Positions 1 through 6,252 of a stretch of 6,550 bases of DNA are shown in pieces. How positions within the stretch are numbered: the stretch's first letter is position 1; every line of letters begins with the position of its first letter. The notes beneath the pieces are model-generated. The model did no database searches. It was not told the origin of the DNA and was given only the letters and a program-made list of their open reading frames with translations. Position numbers and translations under genes: made by a program. Source of the DNA: Clostridiales bacterium (GTDB lineage: Bacteria; Bacillota; Clostridia; Christensenellales; Christensenellaceae); NCBI GenBank assembly GCA_003510345.1, contig DOMW01000116.1, forward strand, positions 1 to 6,550, given 5' to 3'.

Positions 1-22
1 GCTTTTAATCAGCGGTTACCTA
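1..22 (-). repeat. Inverted copy of leader repeat, after the SorC stop
   Basis: Read on the minus strand this is TAGGTAACCGCTGATT followed by AAAAGC. It shares a 12-base perfect core (8-19) with 2818-2829, plus TA[A/G] before and AAAGC after. It begins at the regulator's stop codon and runs off the window edge, so its full length is unknown. Confidence 0.6.
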
Positions 23-1024
23 GAGCAAATTGTTATACCCATCGGTTTCCCCGAGGTCTTCCTTAACTTTTTTGTCCAGCATCACGGCGGTCTTTTCATC
101 CGTCACCAACGTGTTTATAAAGCCGCCGCGCAGTGTAGCCAAAATCGGTTCTACTTTAGCCGGGCCGCCCGCCACGCCTACTACGTCGGGTATCTTTTTC
201 AGGTCTTCCAGTTCCACCGCCATCAAACGCTCGCTCAAGCTGTTTTCCGCTTCGTTCCCGTTGCTGTCGATGGGCCGCCCGCACACATGGGCAATGTTTC
301 CCGTCTCCCATAACGTCCGCGATTCCTCCGGGCCGATCGCGTTCGATAAAACCATCGTGCTGCGCGTCTGCTCGTTTGTGCCGATCCCGATGAGGGCGAT
401 ATCCACCGCCCGCACCATCTCCATATGGTCGCGTACAGATTTTTCCTGCATCAGCCGGTCGCTCAGCTCCTTGTCAGAAAGCAGCAATGGCGTATTTAAA
501 AGCCTCGCCCTACCCCCTATTTTCTCACTGAACTCGAATATGAGCTGCACGCCGTATTTATACGCATCTGACCAGCTGGCGGAACCCATCATCTGCACCA
601 CGTCGATATTTGTGCGCACAATGGGCATCAGCGAAGAAAGCATATGATAGATGCTGGAGCCCCATGTCACGCCCACTTTCATGTTGTCCCTGAGTATTTT
701 TTCAAGATGCCGCGCGGCATAAAACCCGATATTTGCGACATTGACCTCCGGGTCGTTATTGGAAGGGGCGATCACCATTTCCTTCAACCCGAATTTCCCC
801 TTGAGCTGCTCCTGGATCATAAAGGAACGCACGGAGGCGTCGTTGATACGGATATCCACGATACCCATATCGCGCGCTATTTTTAAAATACGGGACACGT
901 TGGAACGCGATATCTGCATCTCGTCCGCGATTTCCTGCTGCGACATCCCGTCGTAATAATACATCTTCGCGATGCGCACCACCATATTGCGCTGCATAGT
1001 CTGCTTGTCCAGCTTCATCTCCAC
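20..1024 (-). CDS. SorC-family sugar-binding transcriptional regulator
   Basis: Probable repressor of the sugar operon it sits in. The N-terminus is a helix-turn-helix: counted from the chosen start, residues 28-48 read SQQEIADEMQISRSNVSRIL, the usual SorC pattern. The rest is the SorC effector domain, which in this family binds a phosphorylated sugar. Visible family signatures are VGVTWGSSIYHML, ALIGIGT, the CGRPIDSNG stretch and VVGVAGGPAKVEPILATLRGG followed by LVTDEKTA. Length, about 332-334 aa, is normal for the family. Start choice: the open frame reaches a GTG at 1060 whose bases overlap the kinase stop as GTGA, with no good ribosome site. A GTG at 1024 has AAGGGGGGG six bases upstream, and an ATG lies at 1018; homology suggests the protein begins near here. 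I chose 1024, but 1018 or coupled initiation at 1060 remain possible. The stop TAG (20-22) runs into a repeat shared with the leader at 2815. Family assignment is firm; the effector is unknown. Confidence 0.9.
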   Translation of the reverse strand: MEMKLDKQTMQRNMVVRIAKMYYYDGMSQQEIADEMQISRSNVSRILKIARDMGIVDIRINDASVRSFMIQEQLKGKFGLKEMVIAPSNNDPEVNVANIGFYAARHLEKILRDNMKVGVTWGSSIYHMLSSLMPIVRTNIDVVQMMGSASWSDAYKYGVQLIFEFSEKIGGRARLLNTPLLLSDKELSDRLMQEKSVRDHMEMVRAVDIALIGIGTNEQTRSTMVLSNAIGPEESRTLWETGNIAHVCGRPIDSNGNEAENSLSERLMAVELEDLKKIPDVVGVAGGPAKVEPILATLRGGFINTLVTDEKTAVMLDKKVKEDLGETDGYNNLL

Positions 1025-1056
1025 TTGTTTCCCCCCCTTGCGTTTCGTTGGCATCC

Positions 1057-2598
1057 TCACACGATATGTGTCGTGATATCATGCATCCAGCTTTTTGACA
1101 CCTGATACGCTTCCTTATATTTATTATAAAAGAACTGGTATTCCCCGTGCTTTTCCGCGTCCGGCTCCACTTTGTCTTCTATCGTCACCATATTCTGCGC
1201 CGCGGTGGCCGTGTCGCTGTAATACCCGGCCGCCACTGCGCCTAAGATCGCCGAGCCGAGACAGGGCGCTTCCGTCACCCGGGGAATGTACAGCGGCAGG
1301 TTACAGACGTCCGCGTGCGCCTGCATCCAAAAACGGCTTTTCACCGCGCCGCCGCACACATAGATACCATCCGGCTTCATGCCGCCCGCGCGGAACGACT
1401 CCATGATCGCCTCTGTGCCAAAGCAGATGGATTCCACGATCGCGCGGTACAGGTGCGCCGGCGTATGCATCAGTGAAAGCCCGTAAAACAGCCCGCGCAC
1501 GTCCGGGTCGGCATACGGCGTACGGTTGCCCTGGAAGTAATCGAGCGCGAGCAGCCCTTCCGCGCCGATCGGTAGCTTATCCGCCTGCTCATTCAGTATA
1601 TCATAAATACTCTTGCCCCGGCTACCCGCTTCCGTTTCCAGCCCGCCGCAAAAATTTGTTTTGAACCAGTTTACGATCGCGCCCGTCGAGGTCTGCCCGC
1701 CTTCCACCAACCCCAGACCGGGGATGACCGCATCGGCATACGACCCCCACATGCCCTTTGCGTGCATTTCTTTGTCCGTAAGCCCAAGGTGCAGGTGCGA
1801 CGTACCCGTGATCATCGCGATGTTCCCCGGGCGCACCACATTCAGGCCGAGCATACCTACAAACGCGTCCGCGCCGCCCTCGCCCACGGGAATACCGGGC
1901 GCAAGCCCGAGCTCCCGCGCCGCCGTTTCGGTAAGCGGCCCCACATTCGTGCCCATATCCAGCACTTCCTTTGGGAACTTTTCGATCACATCGGCAAGCC
2001 CGAACGACTCATAAAACGATACAGGCCACCCACCGGTCGGCCGGTCGTAATACCAGCGCGGCGCGGCGGTGTCGATGCTCGCCACAAGCCGCCCCGTCAG
2101 TTTGTACATCAGCCAGTCCACGCATTCAAACACATAGTTCGCCTGCGCGTAAAGCGCCGGTTCGTTTTCTTTTATCCACAACGCCTTTGCCGGCATAGAT
2201 TCGGCGGAAACGTTGCCATACCCGTTGTTTTTGAGCATCTCGTGGCCGGTTGCCGTAATTTTCTTTGCCTGCCGGGAAGCGCGCATATCCATCCACATGA
2301 TCGCCGGGCGCAGTATGTTCATATCCTCGTCCGCGATCATCACCGTGCAGCACGTCGTATCGACCCCCATGCCGATGATATCGCGCGGGTTTATGCCGCT
2401 CTTTGCGATAAGCGCGCGCGACGCCCCGCAGATCGCCCGCCACCATTCGTTCGGTTTTTGCTCTGCCCAGCCCGATTTTGGTGTATACAGCGGATACGTC
2501 TCATCCGCCTGCGCCACAATATGCCCCGCGGTGTCAAAAATACCTGCCTTTACACTGCTGGTTCCCATATCGATACCCAGTAAGTATTCCTTGCCCAT
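1057..2598 (-). CDS. FGGY-family carbohydrate kinase (pentulose-kinase-like)
   Basis: ATP-dependent cytoplasmic sugar kinase of 513 aa, full length for FGGY enzymes. Residues 8-22 (GIDMGTSSVKAGIFD) form the N-terminal phosphate-binding loop; W102-R106 (WMDMR) lie in the substrate-side region. GGADAFVG (241-248) contains D244, expected to be the catalytic base by alignment with xylulose and glycerol kinases. TGTSHLHLG (264-272) and CGGAVKSRFW (415-424) are nucleotide-binding motifs, and EAPCLGSAILGA (443-454) is the usual C-terminal signature. The ATG is preceded by AGAGGG at suitable spacing. It is first in the minus-strand operon, directly downstream of the dyad-overlapped promoter, and its TGA overlaps the regulator frame. 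Kinase plus SorC regulator is a common pairing in which the regulator senses the kinase product. The substrate is not readable: a ribulose/xylulose-type pentulose or a related polyol are both plausible, so no gene symbol is given. Confidence 0.88.
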   Translation of the reverse strand: MGKEYLLGIDMGTSSVKAGIFDTAGHIVAQADETYPLYTPKSGWAEQKPNEWWRAICGASRALIAKSGINPRDIIGMGVDTTCCTVMIADEDMNILRPAIMWMDMRASRQAKKITATGHEMLKNNGYGNVSAESMPAKALWIKENEPALYAQANYVFECVDWLMYKLTGRLVASIDTAAPRWYYDRPTGGWPVSFYESFGLADVIEKFPKEVLDMGTNVGPLTETAARELGLAPGIPVGEGGADAFVGMLGLNVVRPGNIAMITGTSHLHLGLTDKEMHAKGMWGSYADAVIPGLGLVEGGQTSTGAIVNWFKTNFCGGLETEAGSRGKSIYDILNEQADKLPIGAEGLLALDYFQGNRTPYADPDVRGLFYGLSLMHTPAHLYRAIVESICFGTEAIMESFRAGGMKPDGIYVCGGAVKSRFWMQAHADVCNLPLYIPRVTEAPCLGSAILGAVAAGYYSDTATAAQNMVTIEDKVEPDAEKHGEYQFFYNKYKEAYQVSKSWMHDITTHIV

Positions 2599-2662
2599 GT
2601 TTTTGCCCTCTGCTTTTAATCGAATGAATTACAATCACTAGTTTGAATTGCTTATTGTTAAT

Positions 2663-2686
2663 CACTTATTACCATTATAACAAGTG
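2663..2686. promoter_or_regulatory. Putative SorC operator (dyad over the kinase promoter -10)
   Basis: The arms CACTTnTTA and TAAnAAGTG form an imperfect 24-bp inverted repeat centred at 2674.5. It completely covers the TATAAT box (2674-2679) of the minus-strand promoter. A protein bound here would block RNA polymerase, as expected for autoregulation by the SorC protein of the same operon. Further weaker repeats surround it: CTTATT occurs at 2651 and 2665, and AATTGC/GCAATT at 2646-2651 and 2689-2694. The dyad is seen directly; its assignment to the regulator is inference. Confidence 0.55.
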
Positions 2687-2701
2687 CTGCAATTATTGCA
2701 A
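2674..2701 (-). promoter_or_regulatory. Sigma-A promoter of the kinase-regulator operon
   Basis: On the minus strand TTGCAA (2696-2701), a 16-bp spacer and a perfect TATAAT (2674-2679) form a sigma-A-type promoter. It is preceded by an A-rich tract (minus-strand reading of 2703-2724) that resembles an UP element. Transcription would start near 2667, giving a leader of about 70 nt before the kinase ATG. Confidence 0.65.
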
Positions 2702-2752
2702 ATGTTATTTTTTTTTATTTTTTTGACATATGCCGCTTTTTGTTTACTTATT

Positions 2753-2780
2753 TTGGTAAATATCGTGCTGTAATTACAAT
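2753..2780 (+). promoter_or_regulatory. Possible promoter of the structured leader
   Basis: TTGGTA (2753-2758), 16 bp, TACAAT (2775-2780) would place a transcript start near 2787, just before the GC-rich structured stretch. The -35 box overlaps a small dyad, TTTAC (2743-2747) and GTAAA (2756-2760). The boxes are only moderately good (4/6 and 5/6). Confidence 0.35.
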
Positions 2781-2787
2781 AAATTTT

Positions 2788-2935
2788 CTGTGGGAGTAGT
2801 CATTTTGCGCGTATTAAGTAACCGCTGATGAAAGCGGGGGCGTATCCACATCCCCTAACCGGGGCATAGACAAACCTGGTTGAAATACCATCCACAAAAG
2901 AACGCCGAACGAACGGCCGCGTCTGCATTTTAGAA
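2788..2935 (+). ncRNA. Candidate structured RNA: dapL leader or independent small RNA
   Basis: This GC-rich block between AT-rich flanks can form several short helices in one strand. CCGCT (2822-2826) pairs with AGCGG (2833-2837). CCCC (2852-2855) pairs with GGGG (2861-2864) or alternatively with the G-run 2836-2840. TGGT (2877-2880) pairs with ACCA (2887-2890). GCCG (2904-2907) pairs with CGGC (2914-2917). TGTGG (2789-2793) can close over most of it by pairing with CCACA at 2892-2896, or use the second copy of ATCCACA at 2844-2850. Three loops are 6 nt. No long ORF is present. I do not recognise a known riboswitch, T-box or housekeeping RNA. A second promoter-like sequence at 2941-2970 would make it a separate RNA rather than part of the dapL mRNA. 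Confidence 0.35.
2815..2835 (+). repeat. Leader repeat, inverted relative to positions 1-22
   Basis: TAAGTAACCGCTGATG followed by AAAGC. It includes the 5' arm and loop of the first leader hairpin. The partner copy at 1-22 lies in opposite orientation, so the two flank the kinase-regulator pair as imperfect inverted repeats about 20 bp long. Confidence 0.6.
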
Positions 2936-2940
2936 AACTA

Positions 2941-2970
2941 TTGAGTTTCGCACATGATATAAGGTAAAAT
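2941..2970 (+). promoter_or_regulatory. Probable proximal promoter of dapL
   Basis: TTGAGT (2941-2946), 18 bp and TAAAAT (2965-2970) give a start near 2977 and a short leader of about 36 nt before dapL. It competes with, or supplements, the upstream candidate at 2753-2780. Confidence 0.4.
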
Positions 2971-3012
2971 GAAGTAGCATCAGTATTTTTTAATTAACAT
3001 GGGAGTAACAAT

Positions 3013-4245
3013 ATGTTTAAGGTGAACCAAAATTACGGGCGGCTGCAAGGCAGTTACCTGTTCTCGGAGATCGCGCGGCGGGTCGCGGCCTATACGGAAG
3101 CGCACCCCGAAAAGGATGTGATCCGTCTTGGTATTGGCGACGTGACGCGCCCGCTTGCGCCCGCCGTGGTGGAAGCTATCAAGCGGGCGGCGGATGAAAT
3201 GGCGCAGCCGGGCGCTTTTCGCGGTTATGGCCCGGAGCAAGGCTACGATTTCTTACGCGAGGCAATCGTTGCGGGCGATTACGCAGCGCGCGGTGTTTCC
3301 ATAAGCACAGATGAAATATTTGTTTCGGACGGTTCCAAATGCGACACAGGCAATATGCAGGAATTGTTTTCCGAGGATTGCAAAATCGCCGTGACCGACC
3401 CCGTCTATCCCGTCTATGTGGATACGAACGTCATGGCGGGCCGTTCGGGCGGGTTTGATGCGGAGCGGGGCGAGTATTCCGCCATTACCTATCTTCCTGT
3501 CACCGTAGAAAATAACTTTGTGCCCGCGCTGCCTCGGGGGGATGTGGACGCCGTGTACCTGTGTTCCCCCAACAACCCCACGGGCACAGCCTTAAAAAGC
3601 GCCGACCTGAAAAAATGGGTGGATTGGGCCAACGCAAACGGCGCGCTCATATTGTTTGACGGCGCATACGAGCGGTTTATAACAAGCACGGACGTGCCGC
3701 ACAGTATCTACGAAATAGACGGCGCGAAAACATGCGCCATAGAGTTCCGCAGTTTTTCAAAAACGGCGGGCTTCACAGGCACGCGCTGCGCCTACACCGT
3801 CGTTCCCAAGGAGCTTTTCGGTAAGGGCGAAAATGGCGAAGATGTTTCGCTGCACGCCATGTGGAACAGGCGGCATTCCACAAAATTCAACGGCGTATCG
3901 TATATCATACAGCGCGGGGCCGAGGCCACCTATTCCCAAGAGGGCGCGGCGCAGGTGCGGCGTGATATCGACGCGTACATGGAAAACGCGCGCATCATCT
4001 TAGACGGGCTTAGGGGTGCGGGGATAAGCGCATATGGAGGCGCAGACTCGCCTTATGTGTGGCTGAAGACGCCGGGCGGCATGAAAAGCTGGGATTTCTT
4101 CGACAAGCTCCTCACCGAGGCAAATGTCGTGGGTACGCCGGGCAGCGGGTTTGGGCGCGCGGGCGAAGGGTATTTCCGCCTAACCGCTTTCGGCACAAAG
4201 GAAAATACGCAAAAGGCCATTGAACGGCTGAAAAATTTGAAATAG
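3013..4245 (+). CDS. dapL: LL-diaminopimelate aminotransferase
   Basis: PLP-dependent class I/II aminotransferase (EC 2.6.1.83) that converts tetrahydrodipicolinate and glutamate directly to LL-diaminopimelate. This bypasses the succinylase and acetylase branches of lysine and meso-DAP synthesis. The 410 aa length is typical for the family. The N-terminal region NQNYGRLQGSYLFSEIARRV followed by RLGIGDVTRPLAP, and FRGYGPEQGYDFLREAI, are diagnostic for DapL. PLP-site residues visible are PNNPTG (186-191), D216 and Y219 in FDGAYE, the Schiff-base lysine K250 in SFSKTAGFTGTRCAY, and R389 in YFRLTAFG, expected to bind the substrate carboxylate. The ATG follows GGGAG by 7 bases. A glycosyltransferase starts 16 bp downstream, so the two are probably cotranscribed. 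The enzyme is cytoplasmic and supplies both protein synthesis and peptidoglycan. No sign of damage. Confidence 0.96.
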   Translation: MFKVNQNYGRLQGSYLFSEIARRVAAYTEAHPEKDVIRLGIGDVTRPLAPAVVEAIKRAADEMAQPGAFRGYGPEQGYDFLREAIVAGDYAARGVSISTDEIFVSDGSKCDTGNMQELFSEDCKIAVTDPVYPVYVDTNVMAGRSGGFDAERGEYSAITYLPVTVENNFVPALPRGDVDAVYLCSPNNPTGTALKSADLKKWVDWANANGALILFDGAYERFITSTDVPHSIYEIDGAKTCAIEFRSFSKTAGFTGTRCAYTVVPKELFGKGENGEDVSLHAMWNRRHSTKFNGVSYIIQRGAEATYSQEGAAQVRRDIDAYMENARIILDGLRGAGISAYGGADSPYVWLKTPGGMKSWDFFDKLLTEANVVGTPGSGFGRAGEGYFRLTAFGTKENTQKAIERLKNLK

Positions 4246-4261
4246 AAAGGTATAGTAAAAA

Positions 4262-5335
4262 ATGAGAATCGCATTCGCTGCGGCGGCATGTTCCCCGCAC
4301 ACCGTAAAATGGGTCAACGCCATGGCTGGCGCAGGCCACGAGGTCGTCCTTTTCACTATGGCCAACCACGAGCATGTGCACGGCGAGATACTGGCGGAAG
4401 TGCAAACGGAATACTTGCCCTTCACAGAGGCGCAAGGCGGCGTGAGGAAAAACGCGGCCGCCTTAAAGCAAAAGCTGGCGGGCGGTTCGTTTAACGTGCT
4501 CGCCGCGATCGACCTCTCCACATACGGCTTTATGGCGGCAAAAGCAAACGCCGCCAATGTGCTGATGGTTTCCACCGGGCTGGATGTGTACCAGGCCGCG
4601 AAGACGGGCAACAAGGCGCAGGTGTTAAAAAGCATAAAGCACGGCACGGCCATAGCGGCCACAGCGCCCAATATCATCACAAAAATTAAAGAGCTTTTTA
4701 AAAAAGAAAAGAAATGTTTTGTTGCGCCGTTTGGTGTGGATATGGAGAAATTCATCAAAAAAGACGTGGTGCGCGACGAAGAAGTATGCTTCGGTTCCAT
4801 CAAGTTTTTAGAGCACCACAACAGCGTCGATCTCGTGCTGGACGCGTTTTCTAAATTCATAAACCGCGCGGGCATCCCCGCGAAACTTTTGGTCGTGGGC
4901 GACGGCACAATGGAAAGCGCGCTCAAGCAAAAAGCAAACAGCCTGGGTATCGCCGAAAAAGTAGAATTTACCGGCTATATCAAAAACACGGATATGCCCG
5001 GCGTTATAAACAAAATAGATATCGTGGTGCAGATGACGCCGGAGGAATGCTTCGGCGTATCCGGCGTGGAGGCCATGGCGTGCGAGGTTCCGCTGGTCGC
5101 GTCCGACACCTACGGCGCAAGCGAATATATATTGAACGGCGTAACGGGCTACCTTGTGAAAGCGGGCAATACCGATGCGTGCTGCGACCGCATGATCGAC
5201 CTTGCCAAAAACGCGGGCGGGCGCAAAAAAATGGGGGAATCGTGCCGGGACGACGTACTGCCGCTGTACAACCTGCCCGATTGCGTGAAAAAATTTGAAG
5301 AGGCGCTGCGCGCGGCGGCCGGGCGGGCGCTTTAA
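4262..5335 (+). CDS. Glycosyltransferase family 4-type protein (GT-B fold)
   Basis: Predicted retaining glycosyltransferase of 357 aa that would transfer a sugar from an activated donor onto an unknown acceptor, probably a cell-envelope glycan or glycolipid. The N-terminal Rossmann-like half starts MRIAFAAAACSPHTVKWVNA and continues AGHEVVLFT, a pattern common in GT4 enzymes. The C-terminal donor-binding half holds FGVDMEKF, LLVVGDGTMESALKQKA, VEFTGYI, and the E-x7-E motif as E262 to E270 (ECFGVSGVE). It continues with ACEVPLVASDTYGASEYI and GVTGYLV. There is no signal peptide or obvious membrane segment. A GAAAGG ribosome site (4245-4250) overlaps the dapL stop region and precedes the ATG by 11 bases, implying one transcript with dapL. 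A terminator follows at 5381. Donor and acceptor cannot be read from sequence. Confidence 0.87.
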   Translation: MRIAFAAAACSPHTVKWVNAMAGAGHEVVLFTMANHEHVHGEILAEVQTEYLPFTEAQGGVRKNAAALKQKLAGGSFNVLAAIDLSTYGFMAAKANAANVLMVSTGLDVYQAAKTGNKAQVLKSIKHGTAIAATAPNIITKIKELFKKEKKCFVAPFGVDMEKFIKKDVVRDEEVCFGSIKFLEHHNSVDLVLDAFSKFINRAGIPAKLLVVGDGTMESALKQKANSLGIAEKVEFTGYIKNTDMPGVINKIDIVVQMTPEECFGVSGVEAMACEVPLVASDTYGASEYILNGVTGYLVKAGNTDACCDRMIDLAKNAGGRKKMGESCRDDVLPLYNLPDCVKKFEEALRAAAGRAL

Positions 5336-5380
5336 GGCAAAAACAGGAAACGAATACGGCGTTTTAATTTCGCCCGGCCA

Positions 5381-5421
5381 CTGAGTTTCGAAGAAGTGCT
5401 TTCGGGCTCAGCGCAGTTTTT
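5381..5421 (+). terminator. Rho-independent terminator of dapL-glycosyltransferase
   Basis: Arms 5381-5393 and 5399-5411 pair at 12 of 13 positions (four G-T wobbles, one C-C mismatch) around loop AAGTG. Five bases later comes a run of five T (5417-5421). It lies 46 bp after the glycosyltransferase stop. Confidence 0.6.
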
Positions 5422-5439
5422 GTGGGCGGCAAGGGGGCC

Positions 5440-5466
5440 AAAAAGACACGCGGCCTGAACCGGTGC
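5440..5466 (-). terminator. Rho-independent terminator of the GerMN-like gene
   Basis: On the minus strand CACCGG pairs with CCGCGTG (one bulged C), then TC and five T (complement of AAAAA at 5440-5444). It begins 5 bp after the stop of the minus-strand gene and sits back to back with the plus-strand terminator. Confidence 0.55.
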
Positions 5467-5470
5467 TTGT

Positions 5471-6145
5471 CTACTTTGTTCCGTAGGGAACATCCTTATT
5501 GAGTTCAAAGTGCCCGGACGCATAATTCTTTCCGTCTACGCTGAAATAAATGCGCGTGATATTTTCCATATTGTCAAGATACATGTTTGCGATGGTGCCT
5601 AACATGGCTTCCTCAAAAACGATACCCATGGGGACGTCATATATTTTTGCGTTAAAATCGATCACAATGTTTTCACCGTCAAATATTGCAATGGAATTTG
5701 GCGCGAGCGGGCTTTCATCAAGCGGCAGGGAAAACAGTTTATCCGCCGCGACCTCGAGGGGATAAGATACCGTTTTTTCTTTCGCCGGCTGTGTCTCTTC
5801 AATCGTCTTATCCGCGGTGATATCATAATATTCATACGCGATGGCGCCGCCCGTATACTCCGCCACCGCCTGCTGCCGGTCTTCCAACCCTTCGGGTATG
5901 GCGGGCGCCGAGGGCGCGGCGCTGTTCGCGAGGTCGGCGTTTGCGAGGGCCTGCGCTTCGGCAAGCAACGTGGCGTCTTTTGCGGATTCTTCCGAGGAAA
6001 CGCCTTGCGAGTAGTCGATGGGGCTTCCGCTTTCGGCAGGCGCGGCAACCGGTGCGTTTCTCGTGGTTACGGCTATAACGGCAATGATGACTGCGGCCGC
6101 CGCGGCCGCCGCGATAAGGATAATCTTTTTTTTCTTACTTTGCAT
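5471..6145 (-). CDS. Membrane-anchored GerMN-like domain protein
   Basis: Not a fully recognised gene. From the chosen start it is 224 aa: a KKKK cluster (4-7), a single hydrophobic segment (about 8-27, rich in Ala, Ile and Val), then an acidic, Ala/Pro-rich linker to about residue 90. The C-terminal third resembles the GerMN domain of spore-germination and sporulation proteins: KLFSLPLDESPLAPNS, then IVIDFNAKIYD, EEAMLGTIANMYLDNMENIT, IYFSVDGKNYASGHFELNKD. The predicted topology is a short cytoplasmic N-terminus with the domain outside. The frame has an ATG at 6154 as well, but AGGAG then lies one base away; from the ATG at 6145 it is 10 bases away, which favours 6145. The gene is monocistronic, converges on the glycosyltransferase, and has an extended -10 promoter. 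The role is unknown; a sporulation or envelope function is only inference from the domain. Confidence 0.75.
   Translation of the reverse strand: MQSKKKKIILIAAAAAAAVIIAVIAVTTRNAPVAAPAESGSPIDYSQGVSSEESAKDATLLAEAQALANADLANSAAPSAPAIPEGLEDRQQAVAEYTGGAIAYEYYDITADKTIEETQPAKEKTVSYPLEVAADKLFSLPLDESPLAPNSIAIFDGENIVIDFNAKIYDVPMGIVFEEAMLGTIANMYLDNMENITRIYFSVDGKNYASGHFELNKDVPYGTK
6093..6113 (+). repeat. Tandem 9-bp repeat GCGGCCGCC encoding poly-Ala
   Basis: Two and one-third tandem copies of GCGGCCGCC, each containing GCGGCCGC, lie inside the coding region of the GerMN-like gene. On the minus strand they encode the run of seven alanines in the membrane segment. Confidence 0.7.
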
Positions 6146-6184
6146 GTACGGCATACTCCTGTGTTCAAAAATTCTTATGATACT

Positions 6185-6193
6185 AGTATATCA
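6185..6193 (-). promoter_or_regulatory. Extended -10 promoter of the GerMN-like gene
   Basis: The minus strand reads TGATATACT, an extended -10 (TGn + TATACT). No good -35 lies 16-18 bp upstream, which the TG extension can compensate. The transcript would start near 6178, about 30 nt before the ATG. Confidence 0.45.
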
Positions 6194-6226
6194 TCTTTTT
6201 TAGGGCAGGTTATTTCCAATATGTAA

Positions 6227-6250
6227 AATATGCCTGGTATCGGGCATATT
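6227..6250. promoter_or_regulatory. Perfect 8-bp dyad upstream of a strong promoter
   Basis: AATATGCC (6227-6234) and GGCATATT (6243-6250) are exact inverted repeats with an 8-bp spacer, ending two bases before the -35 box at 6253. Position and symmetry suggest a regulator-binding site for the secreted-protein gene or for both divergent genes. Confidence 0.45.
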
Positions 6251-6252
6251 AT

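Noticed and set aside
1762..2583. Long plus-strand open frame (273 codons) opposite the kinase
   Set aside because: The translation is Arg/His/Pro rich with no recognisable domain; it is a GC-rich antisense shadow of the kinase.
2723..2751. TTGACA at 2723-2728 as a -35 box for the plus strand
   Set aside because: Perfect -35, but nothing close to TATAAT lies 16-18 bp downstream; the pair at 2753-2780 fits better.
2791..2820. GGGAGTAG followed by GCGCGTATTAAGT resembles the 5' conserved part of yybP-ykoY (manganese) and THF riboswitches
   Set aside because: The expected 3' partners are missing: no GAGACC element and no CTCC closing strand. The gene context (dapL) also does not fit.
1..2835. 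Simple transposon bounded by the inverted repeats
   Set aside because: No transposase lies between the repeats, target duplications cannot be judged at the edge, and one repeat forms part of an RNA hairpin. Kept only as an alternative in the findings.
2870..2896. Stretch with TTGAAATACCA resembling a 23S rRNA segment
   Set aside because: Only about 11 bases match and the surrounding sequence is unlike rRNA; it is explained by a local TGGT/ACCA hairpin.
4180..4926. Minus-strand open frame (248 codons) opposite the glycosyltransferase
   Set aside because: It is antisense to a well-supported gene, has a low-complexity Ser/Ala/Phe composition, no domain and no ribosome site.
5332..5523. Small minus-strand frame across the convergent intergenic region
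   Set aside because: It overlaps both terminators and the end of the GerMN-like gene in another frame; nothing suggests it is coding.
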